Positions 9,386-16,552 of a stretch of 64,000 nucleotides of DNA are shown in pieces; position 1 is the first letter of the stretch, and each line of letters opens with the position of its first letter. Under the pieces are notes generated by a model. The model was given only the letters and a program-made list of their open reading frames with translations. It was not told the origin of the DNA and ran no database searches. Source of the stretch: Hyphomicrobiales bacterium. GTDB lineage: Bacteria; Pseudomonadota; Alphaproteobacteria; Rhizobiales; Rhizobiaceae. The position numbers and the translations under genes are program-made. Location of the stretch: positions 62,001-126,000 of the forward strand of contig UBJR01000008.1 of the NCBI GenBank assembly GCA_900465675.1, written 5' to 3'.

Positions 9386-10258
9386 TCAGCCCTTGAGATG
9401 CGGGCGGGGGAAATAGCGCCGGGCAAGGCCGGAAGGTGCGAAGAAGATCGAAAGCGCGTAGAAGCCAGCCGCTGTCATGATGATCGTCGGCCCCGAGGCG
9501 AGTTCGAGATGGTAGGAGGCGACAAGGCCGAGATAGCCGGATGCCGTGGCGCTGACCGCGGCAATGGTCATCATCCGGGGCAGGCTGCGCGACCAGAGCT
9601 GCGCGATCGCCGCCGGCAGCATCATCAGCCCGACTGCCATCAGTGTGCCGAGTGCCTGGAAGCTCGCAACGAGATTGAGCACCACAAGCAGCAGAAACAG
9701 GAAGTGATAGAGCAAGCCGCGTCCGCCGACGGCGCGCAGATAGCCTGGATCGAAACACTCGGCGACCAGCGGCCGGTAGATGATAGCAAGCGCGAGCAGC
9801 GTCACCGACGTGATCGCACCGATTTGCGTCAGGGCAGGGGTGTCGATCGCCAGGATCGTGCCGAACAGCACATGCAGCAGATCGATGTTCGAGCCGCGCA
9901 GCGAGACGATGAGCACGCCGAGCGCCAGCGAAATCAGGTAGAAGCTCGCAAAACTGGCATCCTCCTGCAGCACCGTCACGCGGCTGACGACGCCCGAAAG
10001 CAGTGCCACCGAAAGCCCGGCGACGAGCCCGCCGATGCCCATCGCCGTGAGCGACAGGGACCCGGCAACGAGATAGCCGATCGCCGCCCCCGGCAGCACC
10101 GCATGGCTCATCGCATCGCCGACAAGGCTCATGCGCCGGAGCATCAGGAACACGCCGATCGGCCCGGAGCCGAGCCCGAGGCAGAGGCAGGCGACGAGCG
10201 CGCGGCGCATGAAACCGTAATCGGCGAAAGGTGCCAGAAAGATATCGTAGGCGGTCAT
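9386..10258 (-). CDS. aztB: Zinc ABC transporter permease, AztB-like
   Basis: A 290-aa integral membrane protein of the ABC-3 family with about eight hydrophobic helices. LMLRRMSLVGDAMSHAVLPGAAIGYL is the family signature, and GTLMAVGLMMLPAAIAQLW is a later conserved helix. It forms the channel of the importer together with the ATPase aztA and the binding protein aztC. The ATG at 10258 overlaps the aztA stop by ATGA, so the genes are translationally coupled. The az- naming rests on family resemblance and operon make-up; ZnuB is the alternative label. Confidence 0.8.
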   Translation of the reverse strand: MTAYDIFLAPFADYGFMRRALVACLCLGLGSGPIGVFLMLRRMSLVGDAMSHAVLPGAAIGYLVAGSLSLTAMGIGGLVAGLSVALLSGVVSRVTVLQEDASFASFYLISLALGVLIVSLRGSNIDLLHVLFGTILAIDTPALTQIGAITSVTLLALAIIYRPLVAECFDPGYLRAVGGRGLLYHFLFLLLVVLNLVASFQALGTLMAVGLMMLPAAIAQLWSRSLPRMMTIAAVSATASGYLGLVASYHLELASGPTIIMTAAGFYALSIFFAPSGLARRYFPRPHLKG

Positions 10259-10995
10259 GCGGCGGGCCCGCAGATCGCGGCGTCCTCGTCCCAGCGCTCG
10301 GCCATCGCCCGCGCCGTCATCAGGTTCGCTGCCGACATCACCTCCGGGGTCGGCCCCCAGCCGATCAGCTCGCGGGCGATCAGCATCGTCTCGGGGAAAT
10401 GTGCCCGAACCTGCTCGAAATCGTGCAACACCGCGATGACCGTCCGCCCGTCGCCATGCCAGCGCGCCACAATGTCGAGAAGGTCCCGGGTGGTGCGCGC
10501 GTCGATCGCCGTGAATGGTTCGTCGAGCAGGATAACCTTGGCGTCCTGAAGCAGCAGCCGGGCAAACAGCACGCGCTGGAACTGCCCGGCGGACAGCGCG
10601 CCGATATGCCGGTTCTCGAAACCTTCGAGCCCGACGGCCGACAGCGCCTCGAGCGCCTTCTGCAGCTCGTTCGCGGCTACCCGTCCGAAGGCCCCGGCCT
10701 GCCGCCAGGCGCCCAGCATCACCGTATCCAGAACCGAGATCGGAAAGCGCCGGTTGATATCGGCAGCCTGCGGCAGATAGCCGAAATCGAGCCGCGCCAG
10801 CCGGTGACGAATCTGCCCCGCCGCCGGCCTGATCTCGCCGATGAGCGCCTTCAGGAGCGTCGATTTACCCGCCCCATTCGGCCCGGCAATCGCCGTCAGG
10901 CTGCCCTCGCGAAGGCTGCCGGAAACATGATGCACCGCTGGATGCCGGTCGTAGCTGACTGTGAGGTTATCGAGCTCGATGAGAACGGCACTCAC
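10255..10995 (-). CDS. aztA: Zinc ABC transporter ATP-binding protein, AztA-like
   Basis: A 246-aa ABC ATPase that powers the importer. Walker A is GPNGAGKST, the signature is LSAGQFQRV, Walker B is VILLDEPF, and the switch His is in VLHDFEQ. The signature motif reads LSAGQ where LSGGQ is usual. The open frame reaches 11181, but the upstream part does not look like an ATPase. I start at the GTG 10995 (MSAVLIELDNL), which overlaps the stop of a 38-codon membrane ORF by GTGA. Confidence 0.82.
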   Translation of the reverse strand: MSAVLIELDNLTVSYDRHPAVHHVSGSLREGSLTAIAGPNGAGKSTLLKALIGEIRPAAGQIRHRLARLDFGYLPQAADINRRFPISVLDTVMLGAWRQAGAFGRVAANELQKALEALSAVGLEGFENRHIGALSAGQFQRVLFARLLLQDAKVILLDEPFTAIDARTTRDLLDIVARWHGDGRTVIAVLHDFEQVRAHFPETMLIARELIGWGPTPEVMSAANLMTARAMAERWDEDAAICGPAA

Positions 10996-11108
10996 GGCAG
11001 GATCACCGCCCAATGGATCGCCAGCCACAGCGCGGCGATCATCAACAAAACGAAACCGGCACGCACGGTAGCGGATTGCCGGAGCAGGTTGGGAAAGGGG
11101 CGGGGCAT
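10992..11108 (-). CDS. 38-aa membrane ORF leading the zinc operon
   Basis: A small open frame (MPRPFPNLLRQSATVRAGFV then a hydrophobic stretch ending AIHWAVILP) precedes aztA. Residues 18-37 form one membrane helix, with basic residues (R10, R16) before it. The TGA stop overlaps the aztA GTG start as GTGA, a classic coupling arrangement. AGAGAG lies about 9 nt before the ATG. It starts just downstream of the Zur-like palindromes, so it would be the first gene of the operon. I do not recognise a family. It could be a small accessory subunit of the importer or a translated leader that delivers ribosomes to aztA. Confidence 0.55.
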   Translation of the reverse strand: MPRPFPNLLRQSATVRAGFVLLMIAALWLAIHWAVILP

Positions 11109-11126
11109 CGAAGTGCTCTCTAAAAT

Positions 11127-11153
11127 GTAATAACGTAACAGTTATGTTATAAC
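11127..11153. promoter_or_regulatory. Tandem Zur-like operator
   Basis: GTTATGTTATAAC at 11141-11153 is a perfect 5-3-5 palindrome (GTTAT, ATAAC). GTAATAACGTAAC at 11127-11139 is an imperfect copy one nucleotide away. Alphaproteobacterial zinc-uptake operons are controlled by Zur at AT-rich palindromes of this GTTAT/ATAAC form. The site lies 18-45 bp upstream of the 38-codon ORF, so bound Zur would block transcription of the whole operon when zinc is plentiful. The zur gene itself is not in the window. Confidence 0.7.
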
Positions 11154-11238
11154 GAATATGGCAAAAGCACGGCGGATGCAAGCGGGAGGGCGCGGCGCCA
11201 ACGACTTTCTATTAGCCTGTCAGAAAGGGAGCTTCGCC

Positions 11239-11480
11239 ATGAAGGTATCGATCGAAAAGCAGTGGGAAGATTTCGTCGAGAGATTGGTCACCGAGGGGCG
11301 CTACCAGTCAGCCGAACAGGTCGTCACCGTAGGATTGAGCCTCGTCGCTCAGAGGAAGCGAAGCTGAAAAAGCTGCGCGATGTCATCGAGGCTTCCATCG
11401 CAGCAGGCGGAGACATCGGCGACGAAGAGCTAGGTGTTGCGTTGGAAACTCGGATCGCCGACCTGAGGGCTCAAGGGTAA
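11239..11480 (+). pseudogene. ParD/CopG-like antitoxin, frameshifted
   Basis: The first 35 or so codons (MKVSIEKQWEDFVERLV through VVTVGLSLV) read as the ribbon-helix-helix part of a ParD-type antitoxin, with AAAGGGA upstream of the ATG. The frame then ends early at 11367. The rest of the family pattern (EEAKLKKLRDVIEASI to ADLRAQG) continues in another frame to a TGA at 11480. A single-base deletion near 11345-11355 explains this. No ParE toxin follows; a palindromic repeat element begins 22 bp after the end. It is therefore an orphan remnant, unless a sequencing error caused the shift. Confidence 0.7.
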
Positions 11481-11501
11481 CCGGATATTCGCTACTATCC
11501 T

Positions 11502-11612
11502 CCCTCATTCCTGTGCTCGTCACAGGAATCCAGTCGCCGCGTCGGCGCGGTGGGGAGGCTCTTTTCAGCCCTTGGGCTTGCTGGATGCCTGTGACGAGTA
11601 CAGGCATGAGGG
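11502..11612. repeat. Second copy of the long inverted-repeat element
   Basis: The arms at 11502-11533 and 11581-11612 are 32 nt each, with a 47-nt spacer. They match the element at 1403-1545. The left arm differs from the first element's left arm by one base in the loop. The right arm differs from a perfect complement at three positions. Two of these (TTCC to TGCC and GGAA to GGCA) compensate each other within the arm's own hairpin. Confidence 0.88.
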
Positions 11613-11670
11613 ATATGTCGTGCCAGAGGTCGCATCCCCGCGTGGGAGGGAATAGGGTAAGTGGCTCGGC

Positions 11671-11705
11671 CTTCAAAAAAGAAAGCGGCGGAACCTGCCC
11701 GCCGC
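11671..11705 (-). terminator. Terminator of the peroxiredoxin gene
   Basis: GCGGCGG and CCGCCGC at 11685-11705 form a 7-bp stem with a 7-nt loop. On the minus strand it is followed by TTTCTTTTTTG, a good intrinsic terminator placed 14 bp after the peroxiredoxin stop. Confidence 0.8.
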
Positions 11706-11718
11706 CAACTGAAATAGC

Positions 11719-12204
11719 TTAAAGCTGCTCGATCATCGCAGCCGCGCCCGAGACCGTCGCCTGGCCGGGGCTTTCCTCGACGTTCAGCGACTTCACGACA
11801 CCATCCTCGATAAGCATCGAATAGCGCTTCGAGCGTACGCCGAGGCCACCGGCGGAGAGGTCGGCTTCCAGGCCGAGTGCCTTGGTGAAACCAGCATCCC
11901 AGTCTGCCAGGAAGTGGATCTTGCCGAGGCCGCCGGATTGCTGCGCCCAGGCCCCCATCACGTGCCAGTCGTTGACGGCGACCACGGCGATGTCGTCGAC
12001 GCCCTTGCCGAGAATCGTATCGCGGTTTTCGAGATAGCCCGGCAGATGGTTCAGCGAGCAGGTGGGGGTGAAGGCGCCGGGAACGGCGAAGAGCACGACC
12101 CGCTTGCCCTTGAACAGCTGTTCGGTCGAGGTCTCGACCGGGCCGTCCGATGTCTTTTCCTTGAAGGTGGCGGCCGGAAGGCTGTCGCCGATTGCGATGG
12201 TCAT
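11719..12204 (-). CDS. Peroxiredoxin, Prx5 type
   Basis: A 161-aa thiol peroxidase that reduces hydrogen peroxide and organic peroxides. The peroxidatic cysteine is in PGAFTPTCSLNHLPGY (near residue 49), the Prx5/AhpE-like form of the PxxxTxxC active site. The typical NDWHVMGAW segment follows. The start at 12204 (MTIAIGDSLP) has GGAGAG about 5 nt upstream and fits the family; the open frame extends 11 codons further without support. It is preceded on the same strand by a DsbD-like periplasmic protein, 66 bp away. Confidence 0.92.
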   Translation of the reverse strand: MTIAIGDSLPAATFKEKTSDGPVETSTEQLFKGKRVVLFAVPGAFTPTCSLNHLPGYLENRDTILGKGVDDIAVVAVNDWHVMGAWAQQSGGLGKIHFLADWDAGFTKALGLEADLSAGGLGVRSKRYSMLIEDGVVKSLNVEESPGQATVSGAAAMIEQL

Positions 12205-12270
12205 GAAACTCTCCTCGTTCGGATGATCAAGCGGCACAGGCCGCAGGCTGGCGGCGACTATAAAAGCCGC

Positions 12271-13107
12271 TCATTCAAAGGCAAGCGGTGTCTCCATGGC
12301 GCGATCGCCGTCGATGACGAGCGCACTCCAGCGCTTGCCCGAAATGCTGTAGTTCTTCGGCAGCTTGCCGATCGCCACGGAGGTCGAGAAGGTCTTGCCG
12401 TCGCGCTTGCTCATCAGTTGCTTGGTGAAGACATAGCCGCTTGGCCCGGTAACGATCACCGCCGGCGCCGTGTCGCCGCCGCCGGGCAGCGCGATGTCGA
12501 GCCAGAGTTCCTTCATGTCGGGCGAAAGCCTGTGCGACACCACCTTGAAATCCGCGGATGCTGCTTCCGGCAGCGATGCCTCCGCCGTCTTCAGCAACGC
12601 TTCCTCCTCCGGCCGCGATTGCTTCGCACTCGACAGCGGCAGCGAAAACGCCGCCTGGAAGGGCACGCAGAGATCCTTGCAGATGCCGATGAAGGCTGTC
12701 GCCTTGATTTCGGCGGCTTGGTCTTCCGCCTTGAATGTCAGCGGCAGGATGACGGGCGCGTCATAGGCGATGTCGTCGACCTTGCCGTCATTGATATGCT
12801 TCGGCACCGGATAGCGCACCTCCGTCAGCGTCATGCCGCTTCCGGGCGCAACGCTGATCTGCGGCGGAATACCGCTGTTTCCGGGTTCCCGCCAATAGGT
12901 GATCCAGCCGGCTTTCGGCTCGATCTGCAGGCCGCCATGAACCGTTCCATCACGCTCCGGCGGCAGCGCGATCAGCCGCATGCGGCCGCCTTCGTTGTCG
13001 ACCCAGGGGCTCATCTCCGCCCAGGCGGTGCCTGCCAGGCAGCCTGAGGCTGCGGCATAAAGACAGAGGAGCCGGGCGCTGCCGGATGCGAAAGAAATAA
13101 TCGTCAT
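12271..13107 (-). CDS. DsbD N-terminal-domain-like exported protein
   Basis: A 278-aa protein with a signal peptide ending near TAWA-EMSPW. The body matches the DsbD alpha (N-terminal) thiol domain family: GWITYWREPGNSGIPP, IAYDAPVILPL and the pair in FIGICKDLCVPF. The C-x3-C pair (ICKDLC) is the expected redox pair in this family. The membrane and thioredoxin domains of full DsbD are missing, so it would act alone in the periplasm or receive electrons from another protein. The start is uncertain: ATG 13107 gives a clean signal peptide, while a GTG at 13134 is also open. Confidence 0.82.
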   Translation of the reverse strand: MTIISFASGSARLLCLYAAASGCLAGTAWAEMSPWVDNEGGRMRLIALPPERDGTVHGGLQIEPKAGWITYWREPGNSGIPPQISVAPGSGMTLTEVRYPVPKHINDGKVDDIAYDAPVILPLTFKAEDQAAEIKATAFIGICKDLCVPFQAAFSLPLSSAKQSRPEEEALLKTAEASLPEAASADFKVVSHRLSPDMKELWLDIALPGGGDTAPAVIVTGPSGYVFTKQLMSKRDGKTFSTSVAIGKLPKNYSISGKRWSALVIDGDRAMETPLAFE

Positions 13108-13249
13108 GGAACAAAGGTTTATCGAAAACTGCACCAGCCTGCCACAAGGACAGCAGGTCTATTTCTTCATTTTCGGTTGATTGATTTGTGACATTGCCCC
13201 ATGTTTCCAGTGTCGGGGCCTTTTCACCGGTCTGGCAGCAGGAGGAATT

Positions 13250-13855
13250 ATGTCCTTATCGACGCTGAAGAACAGACGGGAACGTGGCTTTTTCGACGGG
13301 CAGTTCCTCATTGCCATGCCTGGCATGGAAGACAGGAATTTTGCGCGCACGGTTGTCTATATCTGCGCCCATTCTGACGCCGGAGCCATGGGTTTCGTCA
13401 TCAATCGCCCGCAGAGCCTGACATTTACCGATGTGCTGCTGCATCTCGACATGATCAAGGACAGCGATTCCATCGTGCTGCCCGATTTCGCCCGCGATTT
13501 CCCGATCCAGACCGGCGGCCCGGTCGAGAGCGGCCGCGGTTTCGTGCTGCATTCCGACGATTATCTGAGCGATTCCAGTATCCCGGTCAGCGATGATATC
13601 TGCCTGACGGCAACGCTCGATATCGTCCGCGCCATCTCCAAGGGTGGCGGTCCGAAGCGGGCCACGATGCTGCTCGGCTATTCCTCCTGGGGGGCCGGAC
13701 AGCTCGAGAGCGAAGTCGGAAACAACGGCTGGCTGACCTGCGCTGCCAACGAGACGCTGATCTTCGACCGAGGCCTCGATGACAAATATGAGCGTGCTCT
13801 CGCGGGCATGGGTGTGACGGCGGCGATGCTTTCGGCCGATGCCGGTCACGCCTGA
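13250..13855 (+). CDS. YqgE/AlgH family protein
   Basis: A 201-aa protein of the UPF0301 (YqgE/AlgH) family. The signatures are [24 protein letters not shown] (start of the fold), [18 protein letters not shown], and [12 protein letters not shown]. The function is unresolved; the Pseudomonas homologue was named for an effect on alginate regulation. The ATG at 13250 has a perfect GGAGG four bases upstream of the spacer. It is divergent from the DsbD-like gene, with a 142-bp gap. Confidence 0.92.
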   Translation: MSLSTLKNRRERGFFDGQFLIAMPGMEDRNFARTVVYICAHSDAGAMGFVINRPQSLTFTDVLLHLDMIKDSDSIVLPDFARDFPIQTGGPVESGRGFVLHSDDYLSDSSIPVSDDICLTATLDIVRAISKGGGPKRATMLLGYSSWGAGQLESEVGNNGWLTCAANETLIFDRGLDDKYERALAGMGVTAAMLSADAGHA

Positions 13856-13942
13856 ATTTCTTCGGAACGAAATCTGACAGGCGACGTTTCCTCTCCGCAA
13901 ACCCGGGCAAACCTGCCCGGTGCGATTTAGGAGGCATCTCAC

Positions 13943-14134
13943 ATGGGTAGCACCAGCGACAAGATTTCCGGCAAGACCAACGAAATTGCAGGCAAGGCCA
14001 AGCAGGCCATCGGCAAGGCCACCGACGATCACAGCCTGCAGGCCAAGGGCGCCGTGCAGGAAGGTAAGGGCAAGGCCCAGGTCGCCGCAGGCAAGGCCAA
14101 GGACAAGCTGAAGGGCGCCGTCGATCGGCTCTGA
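13943..14134 (+). CDS. CsbD family stress protein
   Basis: A 63-aa, very hydrophilic, Lys/Ala/Gly-rich protein. It has the CsbD repeat pattern DKISGKTNEIAGKAKQAIGK and ends KAKDKLKGAVDRL. CsbD-like proteins are general-stress proteins of unknown mechanism and are often strongly expressed. AGGAGG at 13930-13935 is a strong ribosome-binding site. A terminator follows 20 bp after the stop, so it is a single-gene transcript. Confidence 0.9.
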   Translation: MGSTSDKISGKTNEIAGKAKQAIGKATDDHSLQAKGAVQEGKGKAQVAAGKAKDKLKGAVDRL

Positions 14135-14155
14135 TCCTTCAACGATTTCAATGAC

Positions 14156-14191
14156 AATGCCTGTTGCGCCTCCGCGCGGCAGGCATTTTTA
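14156..14191 (+). terminator. Terminator after the CsbD gene
   Basis: AATGCCTG and CAGGCATT form an 8-bp stem, with inner GC pairing, followed by TTTTT (14183-14190). It is placed correctly for the CsbD gene. Confidence 0.85.
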
Positions 14192-14219
14192 GTCCGTCCG
14201 GTATGCTTGGGGTAGTGCC

Positions 14220-15305
14220 ATGAGGCTTTTCGACTGCGACAATTGCGATCAGGTCGTCCATTTCGACAATCGCCAATGTGTTCGCTGCAATCACCGGCTG
14301 GGTTTTCTGCCCGGCGACATGACGATGCATGCGCTGGAGCCGCGTGACGAGACCGCCTGGCAGCTAGTGGCCCGGCCGGAGCGCACGGTCCGCTTCTGCG
14401 CCAATGCCGGTCTCGATATCTGCAACTGGCTTGTCGCCTCCGACGATCAGAACCCGTTCTGCATCGCCTGCAGGCACAACCGTCTGGTCCCCAACACCAA
14501 CACGCAGGACGGCATCGACCGGTGGCGGCGCATCAGCCAGGCGCAGCGCCATCTGTTTTATTCGCTGTTGCGTCTCAATCTGCCGCATCCCGACCGCGAG
14601 CAGGATCCGCAGGGCGGCCTCGTCTTCGATTTCCTCGAAGACACGGTTCAGTTCGACGGCAATGTCGTTCCGGCGATGACCGGTCACGAGGAAGGGCTGA
14701 TCGCCATCCGCGCCGCCGAGGCCGATGACGTGACGCGCGAACTCGCCCGCAGCGCCATGGACGAGAATTACCGGACGCTGCTCGGCCACTTCCGCCATGA
14801 GACCGGCCACTTCATCTGGAACAAGCTGGTGCGTGACCGCGGCGCCTTTGATGCCTTCCGTGCCATCTTCGGCGACGAGCGTCAGGATTATGGTGCGGCA
14901 CTGCAGAACCACTATGCCAATGGCGCTCCTAACGGATGGCAGGAAAGCTATATCAGCGCCTATGCCGCCTCTCACCCATGGGAGGATTTCGCCGAGTGTT
15001 TTGCGCACTATCTCCACATCGTCGACACGCTGGAAACGGCGCGCGCCTTCGGCATCGCCATCGATCCGCGTGGTCATGAGGAAATGGCGGCGGAGGTGGA
15101 CTTTCAGCCCTACCGTGCAAAGAGCGCCGGGCAGCTGATCAGCGCCTGGATACCGCTCAGCGTTGCCATCAATGCCATTCAGCGCAGCATGGGGCAGCCG
15201 GATGCCTATCCCTTCGTGCTGTCACCGCCGGTCGTTGCCAAGCTCGAATATCTCCACGCGCTCATACAGAGCGCAACGGAAGCGTCGCAGCGCTTTGCCG
15301 CCTAG
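14220..15305 (+). CDS. Putative zinc-binding metallopeptidase
   Basis: A 361-aa protein. The N-terminus has two C-x2-C pairs (FDCDNCDQ and CVRCNHRLG), a zinc ribbon. The core has HFRHETGHFIWNK, a gluzincin-like HExxH variant (HETGH), followed by YAASHPWEDFAECFAHYLHI, which supplies the third metal ligand. This matches the COG4307-type predicted metallopeptidases common in Rhizobiales. The substrate is unknown and no signal peptide is present. The ATG at 14220 follows GGGTAGTGCC. The stop shares a CTAG tetramer with the convergent tetR gene. Confidence 0.83.
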   Translation: MRLFDCDNCDQVVHFDNRQCVRCNHRLGFLPGDMTMHALEPRDETAWQLVARPERTVRFCANAGLDICNWLVASDDQNPFCIACRHNRLVPNTNTQDGIDRWRRISQAQRHLFYSLLRLNLPHPDREQDPQGGLVFDFLEDTVQFDGNVVPAMTGHEEGLIAIRAAEADDVTRELARSAMDENYRTLLGHFRHETGHFIWNKLVRDRGAFDAFRAIFGDERQDYGAALQNHYANGAPNGWQESYISAYAASHPWEDFAECFAHYLHIVDTLETARAFGIAIDPRGHEEMAAEVDFQPYRAKSAGQLISAWIPLSVAINAIQRSMGQPDAYPFVLSPPVVAKLEYLHALIQSATEASQRFAA

Positions 15306-15895
15306 GCGGTTTTCAGCAACCCGCCGGTCAGCTGGCGGAAGGCATCGACGACATTGGCAAGCACTGTTTCCGGGTCATCCGCCGCGGCGATCCACAGGGC
15401 GGCATTGAGGGCGGCGCCGTTGACGAGCCGCGCCGCAGCCTCAGCATTCACTGGGTTCACCGTTCCGTCGTCGATCAGCGCCTGGATCGTCTGTGCGGTC
15501 GTGCGCAGGCAGGCATTCTGGTTTTCCCATTGCGAGGGATCGCCAAGAACGGCGGGCCCGTCGAGCAGCATGATCCGCTGGATCTCGGGCTCCAGCGACA
15601 TCTCGATATAGGCGATGGCCTCGGCCATGAACCCTTCCCAGGGAGTGGCCGCGGCGGCATGCGCCGCGCGCATCCGCAGGAGGATTTCGGCATCCATCTG
15701 GTCGATCACCGCCTGCAGCAGACCTTTCTTGTCACCGAAATTGTGATAGAGCGCGCCGCGCGTCAGCCCCGCTTCCGCGGTGAGATCATCCATCGACGAT
15801 CCGGCGTAACCCTTTGCCGCAAAGGCCTTTCTGGCCGCCTGGATCAGCTTCGCCCGGGTCTCTTCCATCATTTCCGCACGGCGTTTTCCAGCCAC
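15302..15895 (-). CDS. TetR family transcriptional regulator
   Basis: A 197-aa repressor. The N-terminal helix-turn-helix reads KLIQAARKAFAAKGYAGSSMDDLTAEAGLTRGALYHNFGDKKGLL, the canonical TetR pattern. The C-terminal half is a variable ligand-binding domain. I chose the GTG at 15895 (MAGKRRAEM), which has GAGGAGA seven bases upstream; the longer open frame runs through the operator region and is not coding. Three palindromic operators lie directly upstream, so autorepression is very likely. The divergent ridA may be a co-regulated target. Confidence 0.92.
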   Translation of the reverse strand: MAGKRRAEMMEETRAKLIQAARKAFAAKGYAGSSMDDLTAEAGLTRGALYHNFGDKKGLLQAVIDQMDAEILLRMRAAHAAAATPWEGFMAEAIAYIEMSLEPEIQRIMLLDGPAVLGDPSQWENQNACLRTTAQTIQALIDDGTVNPVNAEAAARLVNGAALNAALWIAAADDPETVLANVVDAFRQLTGGLLKTA

Positions 15896-15914
15896 GGCGT
15901 TCTCCTCGAAGTTC

Positions 15915-15981
15915 ACATACGCCACGTATGTGTATTGACATACGAAATGTATGCCAAATATATAAACATACGGAGCGTATA
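15915..15981. promoter_or_regulatory. Three TetR-type operators between tetR and ridA
   Basis: Three copies of CATAC-n5-GTATG: CATACGCCACGTATG (15916-15930, extended to ACATAC/GTATGT), CATACGAAATGTATG (15939-15953) and CATACGGAGCGTATA (15967-15981, one mismatch). Their centres are 23 and 28 bp apart. Palindromes of this form are typical TetR-family binding sites. The first lies 20 bp before the tetR start; the third is about 110 bp before ridA. Confidence 0.8.
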
Positions 15982-16091
15982 TCAATTGCGCCCCGTATTG
16001 TGAAGCGCGGACCTCGCCGGAGAACACGGCAAATGGAACGGGCAGGCGATCGCGTCTGCCCGAGGGTCCGCTATTGTCATCAGGAGTGAAC

Positions 16092-16490
16092 ATGACCAAA
16101 CGCGAAGCAATCTTCCCGGCCGGCCGCCACGCGCTTTATGCCGAACACCGCTATTCCGCAGCGATCCGCTCCGGTGATCTGCTGTTCGTCTCGGGGCAGG
16201 TGGGCAGCCGTGCCGACGGCTCACCGGAGCCCGACTTCGCCCGTCAGGTGGAACTGGCCTTCGAAAACCTGAACGCCGTGCTGAAGGCTGCGGGCGCGAC
16301 GCTCGATGACGTCATCGACGTCACGACCTTCCACACCGACCCGCAAAATCAGTTCGAAACGATCATGGCGGTGCGCAACCGCATCATCGGCGAGCCGCCA
16401 TATCCGAACTGGACTGCCGTCGGCGTCAACTGGCTGGCGGGCTTCGATTTCGAAATCAAGGTGATCGCAAGGGTTCCGCAGGCAACCTGA
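16092..16490 (+). CDS. RidA family protein
   Basis: A 132-aa member of the RidA/YjgF/UK114 family, which includes enamine/imine deaminases that clear reactive intermediates made by PLP enzymes. The signatures are SGDLLFVSGQVG and PDFARQVELAFENLNAVLKAAGATLDDV. The arginine that binds the carboxylate in true RidA (usually in IxARxxF near the end) has no clear counterpart: the end reads EIKVIARVPQAT, so it may belong to a divergent subgroup. AGGAG at 16082-16086 supports the ATG at 16092. It is divergent from tetR. Confidence 0.88.
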   Translation: MTKREAIFPAGRHALYAEHRYSAAIRSGDLLFVSGQVGSRADGSPEPDFARQVELAFENLNAVLKAAGATLDDVIDVTTFHTDPQNQFETIMAVRNRIIGEPPYPNWTAVGVNWLAGFDFEIKVIARVPQAT

Positions 16491-16503
16491 GCAGGGGCCC
16501 AAA

Positions 16504-16526
16504 AGACCCGGCATGGTGCCGGGTCT
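16504..16526. terminator. Bidirectional terminator between ridA and porin
   Basis: AGACCCGGCA and TGCCGGGTCT are perfect 10-bp arms around a 3-nt loop. On the minus strand TTTT follows, serving the porin gene; on the plus strand it lies 14 bp after ridA. Confidence 0.8.
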
Positions 16527-16552
16527 CTCATTTCACATCGATGCGGACAGGC

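Noticed and set aside
11109..11181. Extended N-terminus of aztA and a plus-strand ORF start at 11158
   Set aside because: Both run through the Zur-like operator and promoter and have no family support.
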